A DNA stretch of 64,000 nt from Tanytarsus gracilentus. Its lineage: Eukaryota; Arthropoda; Insecta; Diptera; Chironomidae. This document shows, piece by piece, positions 32,612 through 44,544 of this stretch (its first letter is position 1; each line of letters begins with the position of its first letter). The stretch lies in assembly GCA_038502055.1 (NCBI GenBank), contig JAXRKN010000045.1:642501-706500 (forward strand). Reading direction: 5' to 3'. Under the pieces are notes generated by a model. It saw only the letters and a list, made by a program, of their open reading frames with translations, did not search any database and was not told the origin of the DNA. The position numbers and the translations under genes were made by a program.

Positions 32612-34870
32612 ATGGACACAGCAATTCAAATTACTGAAACAAATCAAATTCAATCAACAATAATAGCTGAGCAGCCAAGTTTGCAGCTTGCGAGCGAGGA
32701 ACAAGTCGATCAACAGAAGCTAGCCGTGCCAGTTAAAGCGGAGAAGCCAAAGCAGACCTATAAATGTCTCGTTTGTGGCAAATCGTGAGTTTTTTTATTA
32801 TTTTTTGCGCTTCCTCCATTCGCATAATGACCTTCATTGCTTTTTTCCACACTGGATCTTTTGTTCGCGCTTAAATTTACTTTTACCTCGTGTCACGCTC
32901 AATGGGATCATAAACTTTTATATTTCCATTGCAGATATAGCAAGAAAACGTCTCTTTTTACACATCACAAGACACATCCAGAGCACTGTGTACACTGTGG
33001 CGAGAATCGAGGATCATCTGTCGAAAATATTTATGAGCATAATCTAAAGCATGTCAACATACGACCGTAAGAAAAAATTTTTTCTACTTTTCTAAAATTA
33101 ATAAAATTATAAATTGATAAAATTTTAGTTTTGTGTGTAAGCAATGCGGTGACTCTTTTCTAAGGAATCAGCAATTTGTAGAGCATGAAAAATCCCATCT
33201 AGAAAAAAAGTCGGATGACAAAGAATCACAACCAGCTACCGTTCCAAAGGAAAAGGATAATAAGTATAAGTGCAAGACGTGCCAGTTGAGTTATACAAAT
33301 TGGAAGCTTTTCTATAAGCACCAGCAAGAGTCTGGACATTTCAATGAGAAATTCCTCTGTGAAATTTGTGGATCTGAATTTCACTCTAATTTTCTCCTAT
33401 CTCAACATATCCGACGTCTCCATAAACGAACAGGTAAGATTAATTATTTTAGCTTTTTTTATTTTAAATATAATTTAATTAAATAATTTCAGACGAACCC
33501 TTTCCATGCACATCATGCTCAAAAGTCTTTGCCTCAAAGCCTAATCTAGACTCGCATATCAAGAAAATTCATCAAAATGATACTACGAAAACTCATCGTT
33601 GTGAAACGTGTAACAACACCTTCTCGAGTGCACCAAATTTAAAACAGCACATTAAGACTGTGCATGAGGTTGAGGTGAGAAATCTTTTTAAAAATTCATT
33701 TTCATATTAATTCAACATTCGTAACTCTATATAGAAGGAATTTGAATGCCAGACTTGCAAAAAGCCGTTTAAAGCCAAAAATCGGTTGACGCGGCACGAA
33801 AAGGAAGTTCATATGGTAAAAAATTAAAATAATGTAACTTATTAACTAATCCTACAAATTTTTTTAAGGGGAAAAATGGCAATCCCGATGAAGTTCGAAT
33901 GTACAATTGTGACCATTGTCAGAAGAAATATAAAAGACCATGGCATCAATCCCGTCATAATCAAATGAAGCATGAAAATTCAAATGCAAGTACGGCCACC
34001 TCGTCCTCAACTGGAACGCCACCCACGCCGGAATTAAATGGAAACCTTAACAATTTATCAAGTGCTAATAATAATAACTATTCTTATCATCAAATGCCAC
34101 CACAACAGCAGATGATCAGTAATGATATGCCGACAGTTCCGGTAATTAATAATACGGCAATGATGTCGCCTCAGCAACAGAATATCATTCCGACGCAGCA
34201 AAATGTTTGGAATCCTCACGTTTCTTCGCAGCAACAACCACAAATAAACTACGGAAGTGAAATGATGGACACGAGTAAGAGCTATAGCGTGCAGTCGCCA
34301 GCTCCTACCACTACTCCTGCAGCAGCTTCTCCGATGCAGCCGACTAATAGTAACGGTGAATATGTTCATTATGCCGTAAATGAGCAATATTCGAATAAGT
34401 TTGATATGCAAGCCGCACCGCCGGCAACTCCTCAAGTGTCATATGATTCATGGGTGAGTTTATTAAAATGAGTTTATAAAACTTCAAGCTAAAGTCAAAT
34501 ATTTCATTAGAATCAACCCCAGCCGCAACCGTCGTGGAACTACTCTCAACAAAGTGCAACCTATCAGCCGCATTTTCATCCACAGGCACAGCCCGATTGG
34601 TCGAATTACTACGATCCCAGCCAGCAACATCATGCAGCAGCAGCAATGTACAATAATTATAGTAATTACAATTGCCTTACCCCACAACCACCTATTCATC
34701 ATCACCACCAAACATCAGATCCGTCAATGTACAATGGAAGTAACTATTATTACCCACCCCACGACCCCTATAATATCAATCAGCAACAATCAATCGTTCC
34801 ACAACAACAGCCAGTTGCGAGCGAGTACCAGCAACATCAGCATTCAAACTACCATCAAAATCCAATGTAA
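32612..34870 (+). CDS. Nine-finger C2H2 zinc-finger protein with Q/N-rich tail
   Basis: Seven exons: 32612-32784, 32935-33066, 33129-33433, 33493-33674, 33735-33815, 33869-34453 and 34511-34870, totalling 605 residues. After a short acidic N-terminus come about nine C2H2-type units, starting YKCLVCGKSYSKK and including FVCKQCGDSF, YKCKTCQLSY, FLCEICGSEF, FPCTSCSKVF, HRCETCNNTF, FECQTCKKPF and YNCDHCQKKY; the second (HCVHCGENRG) is atypical. The last third is Gln/Asn/Pro/Tyr-rich and low complexity, typical of a transcription-activating region. It is therefore probably a nuclear sequence-specific DNA-binding regulator. I cannot assign an orthologue; Drosophila has many similar genes. Three introns split finger-coding sequence. 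Confidence 0.88.
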
Positions 34871-35409
34871 AAGCATCCGTTTATTTTAACAAATTGTATG
34901 ATAACATTTAACTTTTATTATACTTTTTACTACATATGTTCTTAATTTGAATGTTTTCTTTCGTTTTTTTTTGGTGAAATGATGAAAAGCAGAAAAGGGC
35001 TAAGATCAAATTTTGAGTGGCTTTTTCTCGAAAGAATGTCTATTTAGATTTACGTTGCCAAGCATGTTCCCTTTGCAAACTTAAGACGTATAAATTATCC
35101 TAATTATTTTTGATAATTAGATAATTACCAAAATAATTAGGATAATTAGAAATAGTATGAGAGAGGAAGTAATTTTGTGGATGTTCTCTAGAAAATTGAT
35201 CTCAAAAAAAAGTTACGAAATTTGCTTTTCACAAACCGAAATTTATCTAAAATTATTTTCATGAAATTTTATGTTTAAAAAAATATTTTCAACAAAAGCT
35301 TTTAATTATAAGAAATTCTTTCGTTTAAGACGTCATATATGAGAATTAAGTGAAAAAAATAAAAATAATATTGAAATTAACTTCTTGCTCCAAAATTTTA
35401 AACATTAGC
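34871..35409. other. 3' flank between convergent genes
   Basis: Contains the 3' UTRs of the zinc-finger gene (+) and the CxxC protein (-), plus a perfect short hairpin at 35094-35146. No coding sequence seen. Confidence 0.5.
35094..35146. repeat. 17-bp perfect AT-rich hairpin
   Basis: ATTATCCTAATTATTTT (35094-35110) and its exact complement (35130-35146) surround a 19-nt loop that itself carries TAATTA words. Possible RNA hairpin or MITE remnant. Confidence 0.7.
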
Positions 35410-36479
35410 TTATGCTCCATGAATATCTTTTGATGCTCGAGTTGTCAAGGAAGTGGGTGTGATGTATGGAATTGTAGGACGTAAGGGAGCTCCCATATTC
35501 GAGTGAGCTGTTCCTTCATTTGGTTGACGTGATGAACTTCTCATTGAGCGAGATGGAACTTGCTGATCAGGAAGATCAGGAGTTGGTTGTCTTTCTGGCA
35601 ATTGACGAGATTTTGGACGACCAGTTTTCTTTGGTGCAGGTTTTGCCGCTGTCGTCGGAGGAGGTTTAGATGCTGGCACTGTCTTACGATTTTCCTGTGC
35701 AACACTTATTGAACTCGATGAGTTGAAACTGTCTACTGACGATAAAGATTCTGTAAGTGGTGCTGTACGTTTTGCGTCATTTGGCAACGCTTGGTCTTCA
35801 TTTTGAGAACTAGCCTGTCTTGCTGAATCATCACTGCGTTCGTTGGAGTCATCAACTCTGGGTCGTTTGTTTCCTGGTCCAATTCGCCTAATCATCCTTT
35901 GTTTAAGGTCTTTCGATACAAAATCTATGACCATTCTCTCTTGCACCGATTTTGGAATGTTGAGACCTTCCTTCGATCTGATGATCTCCTCAAATTTTCT
36001 TTTTCGTTCCCCAGCCGGCAATGACTCTTTAATAATCTTGCCAAGTTTGTATCTCTTGAGTGGCTCATGTGGAAAAAGTTTATCAATTTCTTCCTGATTT
36101 TCCGGAATTACAGCAACTGTTTTTCCTGTCATCGATTCAGTAGATTCTTTTGGCGAGCTATCGGTCATTCTTTGATTTTCCTGTGAACTAAATGTTGTAT
36201 CTGGTGTTCTCTCCGGTTGAGATTGAGGCACACGAAATTGACGCACATCTGGTTGAATTACTTGTTGGATACATTGTTGACAGACATGAAGAGGCTAAAA
36301 AAATGTTTTAAAGCACTTCTGAAAATCAAAAACATCCAGACTATACTCACATCCATGAAACCTAAATTTCTAATTTCAGGATGAGCAGCTATCAATAAGG
36401 GTTCAATGTCAAAGTCATCACGATAGTCCTTAATTTGATTTTGATGCTGTTTGCAAATTAAGCACTTATGGAGCTGCAT
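35410..36479 (-). CDS. Unrecognised CxxC-containing, mostly disordered protein
   Basis: Two exons, 36479-36351 and 36294-35410, join in phase 0 to give 337 residues. The N-terminus holds two CxxC pairs, CLIC (residues 6-9) and CQQC (about 48-51), separated by about 40 residues, a likely zinc-binding module. A more ordered basic/helical block follows (about 110-175, including LKRYKLGKIIKESLPAGERK and SVQERMVIDFVSKDL). The remainder is Ser/Pro/Gln-rich and disordered, with KKTGRPKSRQLP resembling an AT-hook-like GRPK core. A nuclear chromatin-associated role is a guess. The start codon is 339 bp from that of ATP synthase alpha on the other strand. Confidence 0.7.
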
Positions 36480-36817
36480 ATTTGTAATCTTAAAAATTTT
36501 AGTTGCGATTTTTGGCGGGAAGATTTTAGGTAAAAATCAACTTTTTAATAAATTTAGCAACAGAATAATGCTTTTATTGCTTATTTTAATTTACGCTTTA
36601 GGTCTTTATCCAAATAAATTCGAATTTAAATGCCGAAAACAAGATTGAACGTGTATTTTTTTTAACTGACAGCAGATATTGAACGCGTATAGTTGCACAC
36701 CCTGCACGATTGGTGAACGTGATTTTCGAGTTCCGAGTGTTCTCTCGCCACAGTTTTCATTCACACGGAAAATTAGAAAAAATCGAGTTTCTCAACTAAA
36801 CAGAGTGAAAATCCAAA
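36480..36817. promoter_or_regulatory. Divergent promoter region, CxxC gene / ATP synthase alpha
   Basis: 338 bp separates the two opposing start codons. The part nearest the plus-strand gene (about 36700-36815) is GC-richer, with words such as TTCGAGTTCCGAGTG, consistent with a housekeeping 5' UTR/promoter. No TATA box is evident at a suitable place. Confidence 0.45.
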
Positions 36818-39010
36818 ATGTCGATGTTATCAGCACGTTTGGCAGCCTCGGTGGCTCGTTCAATTCCAAGATCAGCACAGAAAGTGAGTGAATTGTTAAA
36901 ATCTAGAGAATTTTCACGAGAGAGTGTCAGCGATGGAATTGCATAACAATTTTTTGTTAAATTTTCGATGAAAATAGCGATAAATTCCACTTGGCAATGG
37001 CGAAATTTTATGCAATAGCGCCCTCAAAAGCATAATAAGTAGTTTCCGGTTGAGAAAAGTCTATAAAAGAATGTACATTGGCAAAAATTTATAATGAAAA
37101 AAAGATGGACGAAATAAGTCTCGGAGAGAAAAAAAAGGGAGGAGGGGAAATGGGCCTTATATAATCAATTGAAGGTTAACTTTTTTCAACTTATCCTCTG
37201 ATTTCTCGTAACAGGTTGCACGCATTGCACTCCCAGCCACACAAATCGCCGCTCGCAAACTCCATGTCTCAGCACCAGCACGAGGAGCCGAAATTAGCTC
37301 GATTCTCGAGGAGAGAATTATGGGTGCCGCACCAAAGGCCGATTTGGAGGAGACTGGACGTGTCTTGAGCATCGGTGATGGTATCGCCCGTGTCTATGGA
37401 TTGAAGAACATTCAAGCCGATGAGATGGTTGAATTTTCATCGGGTCTTAAGGTATTTATATAATCTCCTCCTCGGTACGAAATGAACAAATCAATAACTC
37501 TCTCTCTCTTGCAAATCACAGGGTATGGCTCTTAACTTGGAACCTGATAACGTTGGTGTTGTAGTCTTCGGTAACGACAAGCTCATTCGTGAGGGTGATA
37601 TTGTTAAGCGTACAGGTGCCATTGTCGATGTGCCAGTCGGTGATGAGATTTTAGGACGTGTCGTCGATGCCTTGGGTAATGCCATTGATGGAAAAGGCGA
37701 GATCAAGACAGGCCAACGTTTCCGTGTCGGTATTAAGGCTCCAGGTATTATTCCACGTGTTTCCGTACGCGAGCCTATGCAAACCGGTATTAAGGCCGTC
37801 GATTCATTGGTTCCAATCGGTCGTGGTCAGCGTGAGTTGATCATTGGAGATCGTCAAACTGGGTAAGCACTCGGAAAAAAATAATTGACTACTAAAATGA
37901 TTAAAATTTGAAATTATTTTACGAAAATCAGCAAGACTGCCTTGGCCATTGATACCATCATCAACCAGAAGCGTTTTAACGATGGAACCGATGAGTCAAA
38001 GAAATTGTACTGTATCTACGTCGCCATCGGTCAGAAACGCTCGACTGTCGCTCAAATTGTAAAGCGCTTGAGTGATTCCGGTGCTATGGACTATACAATT
38101 ATTGTCTCAGCTACTGCTTCAGATGCCGCTCCATTGCAATATCTTGCTCCATACTCTGGCTGCGCCATGGGAGAGTATTTCCGTGACAATGGAAAACACG
38201 CACTTATCATTTATGACGATTTGTCCAAGCAGGCCGTTGCTTACCGTCAAATGTCACTGTTGTTGCGTCGTCCTCCAGGTCGTGAGGCCTATCCCGGTGA
38301 TGTTTTCTATCTTCACAGCCGTTTATTGGAACGTGCCGCTAAAATGTCACCCGCACTCGGCGGTGGCTCATTGACTGCCCTCCCCGTCATCGAGACACAA
38401 GCTGGTGATGTATCAGCTTACATTCCAACCAATGTCATCTCAATTACTGACGGTCAAATTTTCTTGGAAACTGAATTGTTCTACAAGGGTATTCGTCCAG
38501 CCATTAACGTCGGTTTGTCTGTATCACGTGTAGGATCAGCCGCTCAAACCAGAGCCATGAAACAGGTAAAAAAATATGGCAGCATTTAATATTTCAAATT
38601 TAATTAATAATAATGTTCATTGCATTCGATAGGTTGCCGGTTCAATGAAATTGGAACTTGCCCAGTACCGTGAAGTCGCTGCCTTTGCCCAATTCGGTTC
38701 AGATCTCGATGCTGCCACCCAACAGCTTCTTAACCGTGGTGTTCGTTTGACAGAGTTGTTGAAACAAGGTCAATACGTTCCAATGGCTATTGAAGATCAA
38801 GTCGCTGTCATCTATTGCGGTGTCCGTGGATATTTGGACAAAATGGATCCATCAAAGATCACATCATTCGAGAGGGAGTTCTTGCAACACATCAAGACCA
38901 ATGAGAAGGCAATGTTGAGCACAATTGCCACCGAAGGAAAGATTAGTGATGAAACTGATGCTAAGCTTAAGAAGATCGTCACAGATTTCATCGCGACATT
39001 CAGCGGATAA
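36818..39010 (+). CDS. blw: Mitochondrial ATP synthase F1 subunit alpha
   Basis: Five exons: 36818-36883, 37215-37451, 37522-37862, 37932-38565 and 38633-39010, encoding 551 residues. The first about 40 residues are basic and Ala/Ser/Arg-rich, a mitochondrial presequence. The nucleotide-binding P-loop GDRQTGKT (about residue 210) is split by an intron. Other hallmarks are ALGNAIDG, YSGCAMGEYFRDNGKHALIIYDDLSKQ (shown in part at 38150-38230), LLRRPPGREAYPGD and PTNVISITDGQIFLE. The protein is the regulatory nucleotide-binding subunit of the F1 alpha3beta3 hexamer in the inner membrane. Coding sequence is markedly less AT-rich than its surroundings, as expected for high expression. Orthologue of Drosophila bellwether. 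Confidence 0.98.
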
Positions 39011-40852
39011 ATCACGCGTTAAAAAACTAAATAAGAATTCTGTTTTCTGTCATACACATAGTTGATTAAGAATTGAATGAAGGCTCCCGAGAGAAAAGAA
39101 AATAAGAAAAGTAAAAAATAATTAATTTTTCATCAGTGAATTATGCGAGCGGAAACGAAATAGATTTCAATGAAATTTCCACCTTTTTCTCCTACTCCCC
39201 AACTTACAACCAGTGTAAATTCTTTTAAATTTATTGTAATCACAAAGAGAAACATTAAAAAAATTTAGAGTAAAATCTTCTCTATCCACACACGACAAAA
39301 CATAATGGAAGTTCTCTCAAAATAAAAAAAGCGAAACGAACTTTTCTTCTGCGATTTACATCTTGGAAAAAGGAAAATGCGATGCTAAGGAAAAATTAAT
39401 AAAAAAATCAGTTAAAAAAATTTAAATAATAATTTATTAATTAGCGTTTTTTTTCACAGAAAATTACAAATTTACAACACTGAATTATAGCAAACGGCAC
39501 TGCTCCTAATTACTACCGCGGCTCCACGAAGTCTAGAAAATCTTCGCATTTCTATTGAATTAAATTAATTGCGTTCATATTTAAATAATTTAACTAGTTC
39601 CGAATTGCTAATTGGGTCATCAACTAGACATGTGATCGAAAAAAATGGAAATAACCGTAAAATGACACTGGAATTGCTAATAATTATACATGGGAATTTT
39701 CGAGCTTTATCAATTAATATTTTCCGACGTATAAAAAAATCGACAATTTAAACCTTTTTATTTAATTGAGATATACTCAGGATATTTTTGAAAATTGTTA
39801 TCGCAAATTTTTAAATTAACTTTTACTTTTTTGTTCAATATTACGTTAAGTCATTATTTATACTCTAATTATTATTTTAATGAATTATTAATTTTCAAAT
39901 GAGTTTAGTAATTTTCTTTTTTAAATATTTAACAACTGCTTCCGCTTGCGCAGTTGACAATTTTTTATTACGCACAAGGGATATGAACTTTTATTTAGCT
40001 TTCTTTCAATGGCACTTAAAAAAACTAAACATCAAAAGCAATATATACATTGGTTTTTTAAGTGACTAAAATGTTGCTTAGTATTTAGAAAAAGCGTTAG
40101 AATTACAATTTTCTATAGCAATAAATTCGAGACGAATTAAAATCTAATTAATTCTAAACCAAAATTAACTTTGTGCATATGTTATATGCGAAAAAGAATA
40201 AAAAGAAATATACCGTGAAAATCTTTCAAGGCTTTTTCCGTTGAAATGAACCCCTTCCCATTCGAAGCATAGATAAGTTGTCGGGGCTATTATTGTGTCC
40301 ATGTATTAAATGTATTTCGAAAATCATTAATGAACATAAACTAATAACATAAACATCAATGAATTGTTTGTAGTTTGGTCAATACAACGATAGTGCTCCA
40401 ATCATAAGCATCCATAATTATACTACTGGAAGTAGCAATACATTCGAAAGATAAATTCGCAACTAGTTTTTCGCATAGCTAGAAATGCGGCAGTATTAGT
40501 TTCAAATCTATAAAAACATTTGCAACGTGCAAGAAAAATTTAGTCTTTTCTTTAATTTTATTTTTACAACATCGGATTTAATCTCCGCAAATTATTGCGC
40601 GCGCGTTTTCGTTAAGTCAATTACAAACCAAAAAATTGAAATAATTTCCGAAGTGACAAACGAGATTTTCCTTCTCATTCATTCACTCATCAGCTCTTGA
40701 AATATCAGGACTTAATCCTCGTTAAAAGTGCATAAAAGTTTGTCGACATAAGTCCATAAAAAAATAATATTAAACTAAAGAGGAAATACTTTTTTTAAAA
40801 CAAAAATTTATTAATAACCAATCAAAGTGTAAAAATTTAAAAATAATTAAAA
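39011..40852. other. Intergenic region and UTRs
   Basis: Holds the ATP synthase alpha 3' UTR (to roughly 39.4 kb, with AATAAA-like words) and the 5' flank of the decarboxylase gene. No additional exon or repeat family is recognised. A GCGCGCGTTTTC word occurs near 40600. Confidence 0.5.
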
Positions 40853-43460
40853 ATGTCGTTCGCCAACGAGCTCGATTCGAAATCGTCGTTATTGAACATC
40901 AGCAAAGCGAAAATTTTTGAGGATTTAAATAGTAGCAACAGTTCATCGGGCGTATCGGAAGATGAAGAGCTCGATAGTGAGTCAGTAAAAAAGTCGCCTT
41001 TGAAGATGTCGAATGAGAGTGTCGAGAGATTTCATTCGTTGCCGAATAAGAGTCAGGAAAAGTTTTTAAGAAGCCTCTTCGACAATGTACTCAAGAATGC
41101 AATTTTTGATGGAACAAAACGTGATAATAAAGTCCTTGAATGGACAGATCCAGAAAAATTGCAACAGATATTTAATATGGAATTGAAAGATGAACCTGAT
41201 ACTGATGAAGAACTTTTAAAATTGGCTAATGACACGATCAAGTATTCGGTAAAAACCGGACACCCCTATTTCGTCAATCAACTCTTCTCGTGTGTCGATC
41301 CATATGGTTTTGCTGGTCAGCTTATAACGGACGCCCTCAATCCTAGCGTTTACACTTATGAAGTGTCACCATGCTTCATTTTAATGGAGGAAGTTGTTCT
41401 CAAAGAAATGAGAAAAATTGTCGGTTGGCCAAATGGTGATGGTGATGGTATTTTCTGTCCAGGCGGTTCAGCTGCCAATGGCTACAGCATCTCATGTGCC
41501 CGCTATCACGCTTTTCCCGATATTAAGGTAGGAAAATTCCCAAAATAGTTTTTTGCCAAAACAAACTGAAATTAAAAGTAGTCACACGTATCGTGAGTGA
41601 CATTATGCACAAGTGTCGACGAATTGTTATAATTGCCAAGAAAAAAATGCATGCGAAAATTATTTATTTTCTAACGGGGTGTTTTTTTTTGAGGCAACAA
41701 TTTAATAAGCTTATTTCCGAAGTGCATGAATGATGACATTCATCATGTACTAAAAAGGTAATTTTATGCATTTTTAATAGAAATTTTGAGGATTTTTATA
41801 AAATGACCTTTTTTAGCTTTTTATCTGATCGAAAGTCAAGCCTCCAATGAGCTTTCACTCTGATTACTAAATAGTTTTGACTTAAAGTTATCGCAAATTA
41901 CTCATCGCCTTACATCATTAAAAATTAAAATCGACAGTCAATCAATTAAATTATAATTAGAGCGCGTCATGTTAAATTTTATAAAGGCGACCTTGACGAT
42001 TAAACGATTAATTAATTCAAGCTCGATGAGATTTTTACCGGTATAGACTTATTTATTTATAAATTAAAAAGGGAATTATTTACTCAACATTGTTGCGGGT
42101 CCACGAAAGTGCATTGTGAAAGTTTTAAATGTAAAAATTTGATCATCTTTTTTAAATAGAACAAAGGCCTTCATGGACTTCCCCGCTTGGTCCTTTTCAC
42201 ATCAATCGATGCTCATTATTCCGTTAAAAAGCTCTCATCATTCATGGGCATCGGAGCTGACAATGTTTATCTCATAAACACCGATGATTCTGGAAAAATG
42301 GATATGCAACACTTTGGTAAGTGAATATTTTTAAAAATTATCATGGCATTGGTGCATTTGTGGGTCAGAGCATAAAACAAGCTCAATATTTTTTTTATTG
42401 CAGAAAGTGAAATTTTGCGTGCTAAAAATGAAGGATGTCTGCCATTCATGGTGTCAGCAACTGCAGGTAGTTAGAGCAACTTTGTACTATTTTATGATCT
42501 AGAGCGAAGATAAAAAAAAACGTTTGCAGGTACAACTGTATTGGGTGCATTCGATCCATTGGAACAAATCGCTGATTTGTGTGAAAAACACAAGCTATGG
42601 ATGCATGTCGATGCTGCGTAATTATTAAAACGTAGATTTTAACCTCAAACTTGAACTTCTTTTTTTTCGCAAAACCTTAGGTGGGGTGGCGGTGCATTGA
42701 TTTCGAAGAAATATAGAAAACTTTTGAAAGGCATTGAAAGGTAAATACAATTTATTGCTGCATCAAGTTCAAGTGCGCTTACCATTAAAGTGTGTTAACA
42801 TGCTATTGCTGCACACCCGTTTGTCGAGGTTAAACTAGCTTTTTCTTCCTCTATTTTTTTGGCAGGTCTGACTCGGTGACTTGGAATCCACACAAAATGC
42901 TCGCTTGCCCTCAACAATGCTCAACATTCCTTTGTCGTCACGATGGCATTTTATCAGCATGTCACTCATCGAATGCCGCTTATCTCTTCCAAAAGGATAA
43001 GTTCTATGACACAAAATATGATACAGGTGACAAGCACATCCAATGTGGTCGCCGTGCAGATGTCTACAAATTCTGGTACATGTGGCGTGCAAAAGGCACG
43101 AAGGGCTTCGAAAAACATGTCGATTCAATCTTCGAACAAGCTGAACATTTCACTTTGCTCGTGAAGAATCGAGAAGGATTTGAACTTGTCTCCGAGCCGG
43201 AATGCACAAATGTCTGCTTCTGGTACATACCAAAGAAACTGCGTAATCTTCCACGCGACGATATTTTCACGCAAGAATTGCACAAAATTGCCCCAAAAGT
43301 AAAAGAAAGAATGATGAAGGAAGGCAGCATGATGATCACATATCAGCCACTCAGAAGTAAACCAAATTTCTTCAGACTCGTTTTGCAAGATTCTTCACTC
43401 AATAAGACCGACATGATGCATTTCATTGAAACAATAGAGACCTATAGTGAAGCACTCTAA
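40853..43460 (+). CDS. b: PLP-dependent decarboxylase, black-like aspartate 1-decarboxylase
   Basis: Six exons: 40853-41527, 42160-42316, 42404-42466, 42530-42617, 42681-42740 and 42866-43460, coding for 545 residues. A disordered acidic N-terminus of about 60 residues precedes a group II decarboxylase fold: FCPGGSAANGYS, HVDAAWGGGAL (cofactor-binding Asp) and the Schiff-base lysine motif NPHKM (Lys about 358). PQQCSTFLCRH, YLFQKDKFYDTKYDTGDKH and EGSMMITYQPL resemble Drosophila black more than GAD1 as I recall them. The family includes cysteine sulfinate and glutamate decarboxylases, so substrate is inferred. If black, it makes cytosolic beta-alanine for NBAD synthesis in cuticle tanning. 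The 632-nt first intron is unusually long for this region. Confidence 0.85.
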
Positions 43461-44544
43461 GTGACATCAACTTTTAAGCATCTTATCTAAAAAAATTAGG
43501 AAATATTTTCAAAAAAAATTTGGCATGGTCGGGAAAGAAAGAATTTAATGGCAAATTAGCTCTTCACATAATCATTTATATATCTAAATGGGCGTACTAA
43601 AATTTATAATGATTTAATGTGAAATCCAATATAAAAAAGAATTAGTAAAATAGTAAAATCCACAACTCATGGTCAAGTTCAATTTATATCTGAAAATTAA
43701 AAATTTGCGGAAGTAGAAGTGAAACAAATTTCGTTTAATGGATTTTTTAAAACGGCAGAATTCCTTCCATCCTCAAATTTTATTTTCACTCATCTGTTTG
43801 AATGGAAGAACACTGAATAAATTAATTTAAAGTTCATATTATAACGGATATTAATAAAAAATTTCGCTAGAGAAAAAAATTTCAATGTTCATGGCTCTCT
43901 ACAAAATTCTCTTCACGATTTTTTTCTTCAACCGCACACCACCTTGATTCTTATATTTCCGGGAATATAGTGTCTTATTTAGAGAGAAGGATTTGATTTA
44001 TATATTTTTTGTTTAGACGTATTTACAGGAAGTATAATAACATTAACTTTTTAATATTGACGATTAACCGCGAGCGATGTGATTTTCTAATTGTGGAAGA
44101 AGTCATTTCCAGTCGTGTTCATTTGTCTTGAAACTGTGATCGTGGAAGAAGAATGCACGAAACTCCATCAATAATTCTCGGAAGTTTGCTCATAAATCAG
44201 CAAAAAGCTTATCTCTTTGTGAAATATTCTTTAAGAATGTCTTAATCACGGATCAATTTGTTGAAATCACACACAAATTCACACGCACTAAACAATGTCC
44301 ATATTTTTAATATTTCTTTTTAAAACGCCGCGACTGCACTCATGCTTATTTTGCAATCGACATTCGCCTTATCGTCGCCAATAAAAGTGATTCCGAGCGA
44401 CATCAACCATTCCACACATGAAATAAGATCACTGAATCCTAATGTTTCTTTAATAAATTCGCTGCTTATGGATGGACGATAGCTAATGAGATACGAAATA
44501 AGGGAGATTAAGAATTGTGCAAGAAAAAAATAAGGTTAAGTTAA
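43461..44544. other. Intergenic region between convergent genes
   Basis: Contains the 3' UTRs of the decarboxylase (+) and the LENG8-like gene (-). No further coding sequence recognised. Confidence 0.5.

Noticed and set aside
34058..34889. Overlapping minus- and plus-strand ORFs at the zinc-finger gene's 3' end
   Set aside because: They are frame shadows of the Gln/Asn/His-rich coding tail (CAN repeats stay open in several frames).
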